Shown one piece after another: positions 17,801-25,399 of a stretch of DNA of 44,544 nucleotides. Location of the stretch: NCBI GenBank assembly GCA_019308985.1, contig JAFDHB010000050.1:1-44544 (forward strand), written 5' to 3'. A program made the position numbers and the translations under genes. This DNA comes from Deltaproteobacteria bacterium (GTDB taxonomy: Bacteria; Desulfobacterota; DSM-4660; Desulfatiglandales; HGW-15). The notes beneath the pieces were generated by a model. The model ran no database searches. It was not told the DNA's origin and saw only the letters and a list, made by a program, of their open reading frames with translations. Position 1 is the first letter of the stretch. Each line of letters opens with the position of its first letter.

Positions 17801-17933
17801 AGCGGGTCCATATACTGAGGGCACCGGCCGCCCTACCACATGTTGCTTCTCCGATCAGTATTCGGGGTCTCTCCAGTTTGTTAAATCTTTCCCACTCTTC
17901 GCTCGCCCTTTGTTTAAGTTCTTGGAAATTCAT
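14820..17933 (-). CDS. NuoF/HydB-like NADH-binding protein fused to a GltD-like flavoprotein
   Basis: A 1037-residue fusion. Residues 1-100 form a thioredoxin-like [2Fe-2S] domain (C32 and CLGMC near 75). The NuoF core has GLRGRGGAGFPTGLKW, NADEGDPGAFMDR, GAGAFVCGEETAL and the [4Fe-4S] motif SESCGKCVPCRMGS plus SGSLCGLGQT, ending near 560. The remainder is a full GltD module: Cys-rich CPINQDVPCY and CGRVCPHPCEAKC, FAD site GSGPAGLSAGYYLA, NAD(P) site GGGNVAIDSARSALRLG and FAGGDVVTGPLNVV. The NuoF part should bind FMN and NADH; the GltD part, FAD and a second nicotinamide or ferredoxin partner. The start codon overlaps the stop of the NuoE-like gene by four bases. No membrane subunits of complex I are present. 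Confidence 0.9.
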   Translation of the reverse strand: MNFQELKQRASEEWERFNKLERPRILIGEATCGRAAGALSIWTRFQEELEKNGIEVDIFEVGCLGMCYSEPNVEVAVPDGRRVLYRNISVDMVEEIVRDFIISGDPRTDFALCSFGDVPVEGLAGFTDLPMIRPQIRVVLRNAGIIDPSNVYHFIARGGYSGLYKALSMSPEEVCEAIETSGLRGRGGAGFPTGLKWSFARKSPGDEKYMICNADEGDPGAFMDRAVLESDPHAVLEGLAIGAYAIGASNAIVYVRAEYPLAIERLRKAITQMRELGFLGENIMGSGFNLDIKIKMGAGAFVCGEETALMASIEGKRGMPRPRPPFPAQSGLHEKPTNINNVETLANVSEIMNRGPEWFAKYGTEKSKGTKTFALAGKINRTGLIEVPMGITIKEIIYDIGGGIPEGKRFKAVQTGGPSGGCIPASMAGLKVDYEELAKAGSIMGSGGMIVMDEDSCMVDVARYFLTFTHSESCGKCVPCRMGSQHLLTMLTEITEGKGDLNYIDKLERLSRIVKSGSLCGLGQTLPNPVQSALHYFREEFEAHLKKKQCEALVCKGLISSPCQYTCPINQDVPCYMGYIAQGKFKEAIDVIRKENPLPGICGRVCPHPCEAKCEAGKHGDPIAIRALKRFAADYEVRKGIMPQRPEVRYSERIAIIGSGPAGLSAGYYLALWGYQCTIFEALPVAGGMLAVGIPDYRLPGEILKHEIEYVRKLGVDILTNRSLGKDFTIDDLFHEGFRAVFLALGAHRPIKLGIEGADHPSVIPGVSFLRDINLGRDVKIGKRVAVIGGGNVAIDSARSALRLGSEDVFILYRRSLEEMPALPEEIEQLREEGINIRFLTSPKRIITDGDRVVAIECIKMELGEPDQSGRRRPVPVERSEFTIDCDTVIVAIGQTSDLGSIGNGYFRVSRQGTIEVHGETDLCNKDGVFAGGDVVTGPLNVVTAIFHGKLVARGIHQYLRRGKVEREYKEVRPAEYVEPVELTDEEIERLNRPEIPTKPVKERIKSFTEVEEALSEEDAVLEAKRCLRCDLEVIPT

Positions 17934-18415
17934 TCTATCTCCTTTAAGAGATGTCTTATCTTTTGGGGTGTCATTCTTCCATAGACCCTATCGTCTGCCA
18001 CGACAACCGGAGACAGGGCACAGGAGCCGAAGCAGGCAACTCTCTCAAGGCTGAATTTGTAGTCGGGTGTGGTCTCCCCTGGCCTTATGCCCAAAATCTT
18101 GACTACCTGACCCATTATCCTCTGCCCTCCTCTCACGTGGCAGGCGGTTCCCTGGCATACCTTCAAGATATGGTCTCCGGGCCTGGTAAACCGGAACTGG
18201 GTAAAAAAGGTGGCAACACCGTAAATGCAGCTTTGGGAGATATCAAGATATCTTGCTATTTGTTCAACAGAATCTTCTGATATATAACCGCATTTCCCCT
18301 GGACCTCCTGTAAAATAGGGATCAGGTTATCTCTGATCGGCTCGTAGTTTTCAAGTATTTCCATTAGTTCCTGTTTTTCCTGAACTGGTTTTTTTTCTTG
18401 GGCTTCCACTTTCAC
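17930..18415 (-). CDS. NuoE/HydC-like [2Fe-2S] thioredoxin-fold subunit
   Basis: The small partner of NuoF-type NADH-binding subunits, about 160 residues. After a helical N-terminal domain (LIPILQEVQGKCGYI) comes the thioredoxin-like domain with the [2Fe-2S] ligands VCQGTACHVRGG and VACFGSCALSPVV. It begins the minus-strand redox operon and overlaps the next gene by four bases. A TTG at 18436 is the longest start, but GGGAAGG lies inside that extension just ahead of GTG codons at 18415 and 18409, so a GTG start is more likely; which one is uncertain. Confidence 0.9.
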   Translation of the reverse strand: MKVEAQEKKPVQEKQELMEILENYEPIRDNLIPILQEVQGKCGYISEDSVEQIARYLDISQSCIYGVATFFTQFRFTRPGDHILKVCQGTACHVRGGQRIMGQVVKILGIRPGETTPDYKFSLERVACFGSCALSPVVVADDRVYGRMTPQKIRHLLKEIE

Positions 18416-18476
18416 TTTCCTTCCCGTGATACACAAGGGTTTTGGGGTTGGGGTGGCGGACTAAAGAACAGCCAAC

Positions 18477-18505
18477 AAAATAAGACCTTGCGATGGCTTT
18501 GTCAA
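18477..18505 (-). promoter_or_regulatory. Candidate sigma-70 promoter of the redox operon
   Basis: On the minus strand TTGACA (18505-18500) is followed after exactly 17 bases by TATTTT (18482-18477). It lies about 60-90 bases upstream of the NuoE-like gene and points into the operon. Confidence 0.5.
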
Positions 18506-18597
18506 AACATTTTAGTACGATTGGGGTCCGCAACCATTCCATACACAGCGTCCGAAATTGATGCGCAGACCGCCTTCTAAGAGAATGAGATTTCTTC

Positions 18598-18697
18598 TTA
18601 TGACACCATATTGATCACGATGTTTTTGTTCTGTCTTATCTGAGAAACAATATCATCCAGCGTGACTTTACTCGGCACGATCAGCCGGTCAACGATT
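18598..18697 (-). pseudogene. Possible short coding remnant
   Basis: About 32 codons on the minus strand read IVDRLIVPSKVTLDDIV and onward to a TAA at 18598 without a usable start codon. The composition is protein-like, but I cannot name the family. It may be the leftover C-terminus of a gene lost by rearrangement, since repeats lie immediately beyond it. It could also be a chance open frame. Confidence 0.25.
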
Positions 18698-18880
18698 AGG
18701 GGTCAGTTTTATTTTATTTGATCCTGAAAAACCTGGTCCTTTGGGCCAGGCCAGAGATGATAGCTCTGCCGTGATATGCTGGCGAAGAATCCAGGAGTCA
18801 GAATCCAGCTCCGCCGCCGGGCAAACAAATGGCCCCGGATTGAACGAAAATGAAACTTTCTACTTATGAAGTTCGACAAG

Positions 18881-19058
18881 CTCGTAAAAAGTCCCAAAAC
18901 CGTCATGCCGGACTTGATAAGCCTGCCCCGGACTGCGATCCGGGGGCATCCAGAAACCCCTGAAATTACTGGATTCCTGCTGGAGTTTATCCCGCACCTA
19001 AGATGCGGGGCAGGAATGACAGAAATGAGCGTTTTCAGACTTTTTGCGAAGCCATCAA
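18881..19058. repeat. MITE-like repeat with related ends
   Basis: The ends, CTCGTAAAAAGTCCCAAAA and TTTCAGACTTTTTGCGAAGCCATCAA, match the ends of the dispersed repeat at 22361-22513, but the core is different. The core is itself built of inverted segments (CGTCATGCCGGACTTGAT and GGCAGGAATGAC; CCCCGGACTGCGATCCGGGG). Its right end coincides with the degraded 3' end of the uxaA remnant. Confidence 0.75.
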
Positions 19059-20588
19059 GTTTCACACGAGAATAGAGCTTTCGCCAATGCCGAATACGTT
19101 ATGAACTTATTGGTGTGAAGCGACATCAAAATTCTTCTGACTCCTGACTTCTGGCTTCTCAATGCCGTCAGTTGCTGCGGGCCATAGTCCCTTTCAGGGG
19201 CTGAGCAAAGCCGGGCCCTTTGGACCCGGATCCTTACTGTCGGTACTGGCTTGCTGCCAAAAACAGAACCCCTGCCGGTAGTAAAGCACACAACATTGGC
19301 TCCTCCTGCTACCATTCCTGTTACTGAGACCATGTCATAGCCAGGTGTATCCATAAAAACCAAGCCCTTCGCTGTAACAGGTTCAGCGAACTGATAAACT
19401 TCCACTAGATTAGTAGCGCCTGGCTTGGCCACTGCGCCCAAAGATTTCTCAAGTATGGTAGTCAGTCCTCCGGCCTTGTTGCCAGGAGAAGGATTGTTGT
19501 TCAACTCAATGCCGTTGCAGCTCGTATATTCTTCCCATCAATGTACACGTCCAATGAGCCTTCGCCCCACTTCCTCTCTCTCAGCGCGCTGCACGAGGAG
19601 CTGCTCTGCTCCATAAATTTCAGTTGTCTCGCTTAGAATGACAGTGCCGCCATGACGCACGACAAGATCACTGGCTACTCCAAGTGCAGGGTTGGCAGTG
19701 ATCCCTGAAAGGGCATCAGACCCGCCGCACTCAAGTCCGATGACAAGCTGCGAGGCGGGGACAGACTCCCGCTTTGCGCCGTTGGCCTCTGGAAGCATTT
19801 CTTCTACTGCTTCCACGCCCAGTTGAACCGCCTTCTTTGTGCCTCCCACGTCCTGAATGTTCATCGTATGAAAGGTGCTCCCGGGTTGCATATCCATCTT
19901 TTCCATAAGATCGCCGATTTGATTGATTTCGCACCCATGCCCTACAAGGAGTAAACCGGCGAAATTGGGATGGCGGCGCCCATCCAGCTAAAGTCCTCTG
20001 CAAATAGTCGATGCCGTCACCCTGATCAGCAAGGCCACAGCCAGAGGAGTGAACTACTGCCATAACACCATCCACATTGGGGAATGCGGCAAGGGCCTCA
20101 CCGCGAAATGCCTCAGCAATGAATCTGGCAACGCTTGATGAACAGCCAGCCGTAGCCATCACGCAAATGTAGTTACGGGTGGCCATACTGCCGTTTGCTC
20201 GAACAATGCCTTCAAAATAGGCACGCTCAGTTTCAGGGAGAAGAGCAGTTGGCACAGCCCTGGCTCCAAAGGCGTACTCCCTATCGTATTCAAGCATGTC
20301 CATATTGTGAGTATGTACGTGTTCACCGGCTCTTATATCTCGAGATGCAACGCCGATGATGTGGCCGTATTTGTAAATAGCTGAGTCTTTCCCTATGGGC
20401 TGCGTCGCCACTTTATGGCCTCCTGGTATATTATCGACACAGACAATATCCTCCTCTGTAATGGCTTCCCCCGTTCCCACAGAGGCTGCAACCACCACGA
20501 CGTTGTCGCCAGGACTGAGGCGAATCGTCAATGATCCTGATTCAAGAATCATATAACAATTAATAATTTCTGCTTCATATGCACTCAT
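19059..20588 (-). pseudogene. UxaA-family hydrolyase (altronate/galactarate dehydratase type), inactivated
   Basis: The reading matches UxaA-family Fe-dependent sugar-acid dehydratases: an N-terminal SAF-like domain (DNVVVVAASVGTGEAITEED), then IGVASRDIRAGEHVHTHNM, TAGCSSSVARFIA, VHSSGCGLADQGDG, VGHGCEINQIGDLM, LVIGLECGGSDALSG and NNNPSPGNKAGGLTTILEK. It is broken three ways: an extra C near 19977 shifts the frame within the segment that should read GWARHPNFAG; a TGA at 19538-19540 replaces the first Trp of the expected WWEEY; and after FTTGRGSVFGSKPVPT the C-terminus is degenerate and stops at a repeat. It follows the LarA-like gene by 13 bases, so both were probably one operon for hydroxy-acid use. 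Confidence 0.88.
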
Positions 20589-20601
20589 GGCATGAACGGG
20601 G

Positions 20602-21921
20602 TCAAGAAGCCAGACCGGTCTCAAGCATTGGTAAAATGACGCCCCCTGAAGGTACAATATGCACCTCCGGCTTGGGACAGAAGGTTGCACTCAAGTCAAA
20701 GGCCCTATCCAGATCTTGAGCGTAAAGAAAACCCAGACGCTCTGTTGTCTCCTGGGGGATCTCTTCAGATACGAGGATAACCCTAAATTCATCTTGCGCA
20801 AGGAGGGCTTGGGCCATGGACATATTTAACTCAGGAGCACCATCTTCCATAATGCGGCGGTTATTATCGAAAAACCCGAAAACGGCTTCCTTTAAATGAC
20901 CAGCGTGTTTCATTCGAAACTTCTCGCATGCCTCAATATAGGCATCGCGCAGGGGGACCGTGCAATTAGCCACAAGGATGATAACGCCTCCCGCCCTCGT
21001 GATCTCAGAGGCCGGGGCAAGAGGTTTCATTATTTGAGTGCCCTCGGTGTAAGGAAAGGAGCTGATCACGGTAACATCAGCTCTCTTTTGAAAATTCATT
21101 GTGATGATCTGCTTACTCAAATCAATACCGGCCAAGTGAGCTTCGAGAGGATCCCCGCACACAAGGTTATAGAGACGGTCATTGTGATCTAGGACACTGT
21201 TGACGATGAAATCCAGCCCTGCAGCGCGGGCCAATGAACAGACCTCTTGATAGAAGGGATTTCCCCTTAGTTTTCCGAGTCCAGATCCGTGCCGAAAACT
21301 GCGTTTCAAGTGATGTTCAAGGATGGCGTCAAAGTTCGCTACGCCAGGAAAAAGAATCTTTCCTCCTCCCCCAAATCCGTTCATCGGATGAGGAAAGATA
21401 GAACCAATCCCGATTTTGAATGTTGCCTCATGCACTCTACGGTTTATCTTGATGCTTGTACCTGTCTTGAATCTTGCAACCGGCACCAGATCCGGGGCAT
21501 GACAATCGTGGTTGGTGAAAAAATAGCGCTTCACGATGTCCTTTCCGTAAACAGCATCCAGTTCCTCTTGGGGGAGACCCCTATGAGTTCCTAGCGCCAC
21601 AACCACAGAGATATTCGATCTTGGAACCCCGGCCTTGTGAAGCTCCTCCAACAGCACCCTCAAAATGATTTCTTTGGGAGACGATCTTGTCTGATCCTCG
21701 ATTAGGACGGTAACCCTGTCGGAGCGGGAAATGCAATCTTTGAGAGCCGGGGCCCCGATAGGATTCCTTAGAGACTTTCTAATGATCTTTCCTAATTCCT
21801 CCTTAGGAGGATGGTCTCGAAATTCGGCGAATGTGAGAATTTTCCAGTTGGAAGGAACTTCAAAATAGCGTGTATCGCGGCCACATCTGACAAATGCTTT
21901 TACCATGTCTTTCACTTTCAT
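20602..21921 (-). CDS. LarA-like (nickel-pincer lactate racemase family) protein
   Basis: A 439-residue protein of the LarA/DUF2088 family. Founding members racemise lactate with a nickel-pincer nucleotide; relatives racemise or epimerise other 2-hydroxy acids. Visible motifs are EDQTRSSP near 95, VVALGTHRGLP near 126, NHDCH, and HPMNGFGGGGKILFPGVAN near 200, matching the family's Asp-x-Thr-Arg, Gly-Thr-His-Arg and His/Gly-rich segments. The ATG has AAGGAG six bases upstream. No larB, larC or larE cofactor genes are in the window. The gene itself looks intact although its downstream partner uxaA is dead. The substrate is probably a sugar-derived or short hydroxy acid, by context only. Confidence 0.82.
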   Translation of the reverse strand: MKVKDMVKAFVRCGRDTRYFEVPSNWKILTFAEFRDHPPKEELGKIIRKSLRNPIGAPALKDCISRSDRVTVLIEDQTRSSPKEIILRVLLEELHKAGVPRSNISVVVALGTHRGLPQEELDAVYGKDIVKRYFFTNHDCHAPDLVPVARFKTGTSIKINRRVHEATFKIGIGSIFPHPMNGFGGGGKILFPGVANFDAILEHHLKRSFRHGSGLGKLRGNPFYQEVCSLARAAGLDFIVNSVLDHNDRLYNLVCGDPLEAHLAGIDLSKQIITMNFQKRADVTVISSFPYTEGTQIMKPLAPASEITRAGGVIILVANCTVPLRDAYIEACEKFRMKHAGHLKEAVFGFFDNNRRIMEDGAPELNMSMAQALLAQDEFRVILVSEEIPQETTERLGFLYAQDLDRAFDLSATFCPKPEVHIVPSGGVILPMLETGLAS

Positions 21922-22053
21922 GTTTCACTCCTTGATTTGTTCTCATTCAGCGGGCAGATCCGGTCCCAAGAGAATCAACGTCGCGCTAGCAGTGCTTCGC
22001 CTAAAGAGTCACCCTCGATAATTGCTCTCAGCACCAACTCCGGACTAATTTCA

Positions 22054-22332
22054 AAATCAGTAATGTCCGGTTATGTTTTTGCACAGAGATGAACAGAAGG
22101 ACGAAAGGTCGAAATAATTCATGATTACGTCATTTTTTGCTTGACATTTCAACATTTACTGCCATGAAAAACATGGCGAAAAAGTAACCATCAGGAGGGT
22201 GCGCCAACTGCGTATCCAGATTCTTAATGAAACCAGGGCCATAGAAAAAGCTGGCAGCCAGCCTATCTTCTGGCCTAGCCAAAATCATCGTCATTCACCT
22301 TACGCAAAGACTTAACCGGACATTACTGATTT
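22054..22332. mobile_element. MITE-like element, 279 bp with perfect 20-bp terminal inverted repeats
   Basis: AAATCAGTAATGTCCGGTTA at 22054-22073 is exactly inverted as TAACCGGACATTACTGATTT at 22313-22332. The similarity extends inward more loosely to about 30 bases through TTTGC. The interior has no coding frame of note and contains a GCCATG-AAAAA-CATGGC hairpin at 22161-22177. Long exact terminal repeats without a transposase indicate a non-autonomous insertion element. No clear target duplication was identified. Confidence 0.75.
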
Positions 22333-22360
22333 CTGTCAAGCTATTTTTGAATTAATTTGG

Positions 22361-22513
22361 TGAACTCGTAAAAAGTCAAAATTTGGATGGCAAAGTAAAA
22401 AGCTTCAAGTTCAAGGCGCGCGAATCTCGTGTGATGAGGCGTACTTAGGGTACGCCGCAATCACAACGAGATGAAGCGCAACGCAGAAATTGGACTTTTT
22501 ACGAAGCCATCAA
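22361..22513 (+). repeat. Dispersed palindromic repeat, copy 3
   Basis: This is the cleanest complete copy: CTCGTAAAAAGTCAAAATTTG at the left is mirrored by AAATTGGACTTTTTACGAAG at the right. The centre is an imperfect hairpin closed by CTCGTGTGATGAGGCGTAC and GTACGCCGCAATCACAACGAG. It matches the copies at 1-180 and 1600-1754 and lies beside the 279-bp element. Confidence 0.88.
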
Positions 22514-22568
22514 TTTTCATTGCTGAACTGTGGGCAGGTTTGGGACAAAGGATCACGGCCTTCGAATC

Positions 22569-23489
22569 CTAGGCCTGTTCTCGATATGTTTCCTGAATGG
22601 TCTGTAGCAGGTAGGTGAGGGTGGCGTTTACCGGTGTGGGAATGCCCAGTTCTTCGCCATGACGGACTATGGCCCCATTGATGGCGTCGATCTCCGTCAT
22701 CCTCTGCCTGAGTACGTCCTGCAACATAGAGGCGATGTTATCGGCAGTGGCCTTGCATACCTCCTTTACCCTGGCAATGGGATCAGGGTAAGGGAGCCTG
22801 ATGTTCTTTGCCTCTGCGACGGTCATTGCTTCCTTGACTGCGCTTTCCATGATCTGGACGGTACCCTGATACTCAATGAGTCGGCCGTTTTTCAGCCTGG
22901 TGATAGCGGTAAGCGCGTTGATGCCCACGTTAATGATGAGCTTTCCCCATAGGAGTTCGTCAACGTTTTCGACGGTCCGGGTCTGAAATCCGGCTCTTGC
23001 CAGAGCGGAGGCCAATCGCTGCGCCGGGCCTCCTTCCATTCCAGGGCCGACAGCCGTTTCACCACGGCCCGCATGTCTTATCCTTCCGGGGCTTATGAGC
23101 GTGGCCCCTTCGGCCGTCACGCCTCCTATGACTCGCCGGGCGCCAAATATTTCCTGGAGGATTTCAACATTCCCGATTCCGTTTTGAAGGGTCACAACCA
23201 CCGTTTCCTTGGGTAACAAAGGCTTTAGGGCTTGAGCCGCTCTCTCGGTGCTGTAAGACTTGACGCAAATAAGGGCAAAGTCAAGGGCTTCAGGAATCTT
23301 ACACGTCATCACAGGCACATCCACCCTGTATTCTGTACCGCTAGTGTCTTGGACAGTTATACCTTGGGCATTAATTTGCGCAGCCCGCTCCGGCTTATAG
23401 TCCAAGAGACTGACCTCATATCCGGATTTCTTGAGATTGGCGGCAAACAGGCACCCCATGGCACCAGGCCCCACGACTAAAAAACGCAT
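22569..23489 (-). CDS. panE: 2-dehydropantoate 2-reductase (ketopantoate reductase)
   Basis: This NADPH enzyme reduces ketopantoate to pantoate, the second committed step of pantothenate and coenzyme A synthesis. The protein is about 306 residues from the ATG at 23489, the family length. It begins MRFLVVGPGAMGCLFA with the Rossmann motif, followed by VTLQNGIGN, GGVTAEGATLISPG and the central helix segment LLWGKLIINVGINALTAI that carries the catalytic Lys. A TTG at 23522 would add eleven non-family residues. It lies 43 bases after the panB remnant in the same orientation, so the two form a pantothenate operon. Related ketopantoate-like reductases of unknown substrate exist, but the panB neighbour supports this assignment. 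Confidence 0.9.
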   Translation of the reverse strand: MRFLVVGPGAMGCLFAANLKKSGYEVSLLDYKPERAAQINAQGITVQDTSGTEYRVDVPVMTCKIPEALDFALICVKSYSTERAAQALKPLLPKETVVVTLQNGIGNVEILQEIFGARRVIGGVTAEGATLISPGRIRHAGRGETAVGPGMEGGPAQRLASALARAGFQTRTVENVDELLWGKLIINVGINALTAITRLKNGRLIEYQGTVQIMESAVKEAMTVAEAKNIRLPYPDPIARVKEVCKATADNIASMLQDVLRQRMTEIDAINGAIVRHGEELGIPTPVNATLTYLLQTIQETYREQA

Positions 23490-23532
23490 TGTGCGCCCTT
23501 TTTCTTCTGAGACCATAACCAAGAAACCAGGT

Positions 23533-24242
23533 TTAAAGCTTTTCAGCTTCCTCCTGCCTCATGGAGAAAGTGTGCTCAGGTCCAGGGAAGACACCCTTTT
23601 CCACCTCTTCCTTGTAGCGGACAAGGGCGTCCTTGATCATGGGTGAAAGGTTGATATACTGCTTTACGAATTTCGGAGTAAAGCGTTCAAAGAGCCCTAC
23701 CAAGTCGTGATAAACCAGGACCTGGCCGTCACATTCCTTGCCCGCACCTATTCCGATAGTCGGTATCTTCAGTTCACCCGTGATCTTAGCCGCAAGAAAG
23801 TCCGGGATACATTCCATCACGATCATGAAAGCCCCTGCTTCCTCGAGGTCCTTGGCAGACCGTAACAGGTCCTTGGCGCTCTCAGCGTCCTTGCCCTGCA
23901 CCTTGAATCCGCTCAACATGGTGGCGGTTTGCGGGGTCAGGCCGATGTGGGCGCAGACGGGTATTCCGGCCCTGACCACGGCCTGGACAACATGGGCTAC
24001 CTCGGATCCTCCCTCCAGCTGACTGCCCTGCAGTGGTGAAGCATCTCATCCATGGTCACCGGTACTGTGGAGTCATAGCCCAGAACAACCATAGCGAGGG
24101 AATCCCCCACAAGTACGGTATCAATCCCGGCCTCATCGACCAGCCTCCCTGTAGGGTAATCATAGGCCGTCATCATGGTGATCTTTTGACCCAGTTCTTT
24201 CTTTTGATGTAATCCTGCAATAGTGACTTTTTGTCTATCCAT
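23533..24242 (-). pseudogene. panB: 3-methyl-2-oxobutanoate hydroxymethyltransferase (panB) with internal deletion
   Basis: PanB makes ketopantoate from 2-oxoisovalerate and methylene-tetrahydrofolate. The N-terminal part ([49 protein letters not shown]) is intact to HHCRAV at about 24021. The C-terminal part resumes in another frame at [20 protein letters not shown] (24018) and continues through IGLTPQ and IGIGAGKECDGQVLVYHD to the end. Against the Escherichia coli protein about 40 residues are missing, including the strand with metal ligand Asp84 and Lys112, and the frame shifts, which fits a deletion of about 118 bases. A functional product is not expected. A local misassembly is the alternative. 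Confidence 0.88.
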
Positions 24243-24548
24243 TTCATCCTCCTTTCATTCCGGGGGGTCACGGGGAACGCAACAGGAAAAGGTCCTCCGG
24301 TGGACCAAAGGACCTCAAAAGAGCCTCAAGCGTTAAAGGGACTATTGGACAGGCTAGAAAACCGCTGGAGTTTCTTTCCGTCCCGGTCGTCCATCACCGG
24401 AGATCCAGGCGGACCCACCCGAAAGTAGATCGTAGAATGCCTTGTTTGGCTAGGTGTCCCCCGGCAGAGGATCACCTGCCCTAAAATAATAGGCGATTTT
24501 ATAGGATTTTTCTCAGAAGTTGTCAACAGAAAGTGAAAAGGGGAGCTG
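24243..24548. other. Intergenic stretch between panB and wbqC-like gene
   Basis: No gene was recognised. The only structure seen is GGTCC-TCCGGT-GGACC at 24291-24306, a five-base-pair hairpin, next to a second GGACCT at 24310. The stretch contains the presumed promoter of the panB-panE operon on the minus strand, but no box pair is clear enough to mark. Confidence 0.4.
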
Positions 24549-25244
24549 TCAAATGGTTTTCTTGCCCATTAATATTTCCCGGGATCTGGGCCCGCAATTC
24601 AGGAGGAGATCAAAGGTGGAGAGGTTAGACAAAAACTCTCCCCATAGCTGGGGGTAGACAGGAGAGGGTGGCCGGAAAAACCCCGTCTCTATCCCGGCGC
24701 TTTCAAACAATCCTTGATCCAAGTATTTCCTGGAGGCGTTCTGGGCAAGGAAGCGGTCCGCCCCCAGTTTCATGCAGATATCCACCAGCCTCTGGACCCC
24801 CGTGGAAGTGATCCCCAAGCCGGAGAGGAGGAGGACCCTGGTCTCAATTCCCAGGTTTCCAAGGATATACCTGATGATAGCCAGGTTCATATCCAGGAGT
24901 TTTTCGTATCGTTGAGAGAAGACCTTTTCCAGGAACGGGAGATGATCGGGGAAATAGGGGGCCTTACCATATGCACTCTTGAGACTGGCAAGGTGTTTCC
25001 TCATATACTGCCCCTCGTGGTATATCCTTACTTCATTGATTTTCTGCAGGCCGAGCCCTTTTTTCCACACCGGGATGGTTATCCACAAGGTCCCCTTGTC
25101 GTTCTTGAACCGGTTCCTGGTTATCCAGGTGGTGCCCCTGGGGAATTGAACTTCATCCAGAATGACGAAGACGTCCGAGCGGAACACCTTATAAAAAAAC
25201 CCGGGATAGGGGGCAAAGTATGGTTGGCCCACGCATAAGATCAT
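24549..25244 (-). CDS. WbqC-like family protein
   Basis: A 231-residue protein of the WbqC-like family, often found near O-antigen or surface-sugar genes but without a proven reaction. It shows the family N-terminus CVGQPYFAPYPGFFYKVFRS, then FVILDEVQFPRGTTWITRNR, and the later LLLSGLGITSTG, with SRKYLDQGLF and FLSNLSTFDLLLNCG in the C-terminal half. It is divergent from the lipoate-ligase gene and does not obviously belong to a sugar cluster here. Length is normal for the family. The function remains open. Confidence 0.82.
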   Translation of the reverse strand: MILCVGQPYFAPYPGFFYKVFRSDVFVILDEVQFPRGTTWITRNRFKNDKGTLWITIPVWKKGLGLQKINEVRIYHEGQYMRKHLASLKSAYGKAPYFPDHLPFLEKVFSQRYEKLLDMNLAIIRYILGNLGIETRVLLLSGLGITSTGVQRLVDICMKLGADRFLAQNASRKYLDQGLFESAGIETGFFRPPSPVYPQLWGEFLSNLSTFDLLLNCGPRSREILMGKKTI

Positions 25245-25342
25245 TCAAAATACCCTTTCAGGGATTACTGGGACCATGCCGAAACAGATCCACATCCAAA
25301 GCCCGGTAAGATGCAATCGAGAACTTGATCTAAAGAGATTTT

Positions 25343-25348
25343 TATAAT
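25343..25348 (+). promoter_or_regulatory. Candidate -10 element for the lipoate cluster
   Basis: A consensus TATAAT at 25343-25348 lies about 50 bases before the ligase start. No good -35 hexamer is found at the correct distance, so the assignment is tentative. Confidence 0.3.
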
Positions 25349-25399
25349 ATTTTGCTGTTTTTGTCATCCTTGAGGGAAGGTCCGGAGGAAAAGTCCGTT

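Noticed and set aside
10525..18415. Operon as complex I, [FeFe]-hydrogenase or formate dehydrogenase
   Set aside because: No membrane subunits, no H-cluster motifs, and the molybdopterin-like domain is too short and lacks a catalytic Cys or selenocysteine.
19538..19540. The in-frame TGA in uxaA as selenocysteine or reassigned Trp
   Set aside because: The site is a conserved Trp, no selenocysteine insertion hairpin is evident, TGA ends many intact genes here, and the gene has other lesions.
22200..22570. tRNA-like TTCGAATCC word near 22560
   Set aside because: No acceptor stem, D-arm or anticodon arm could be built around it.
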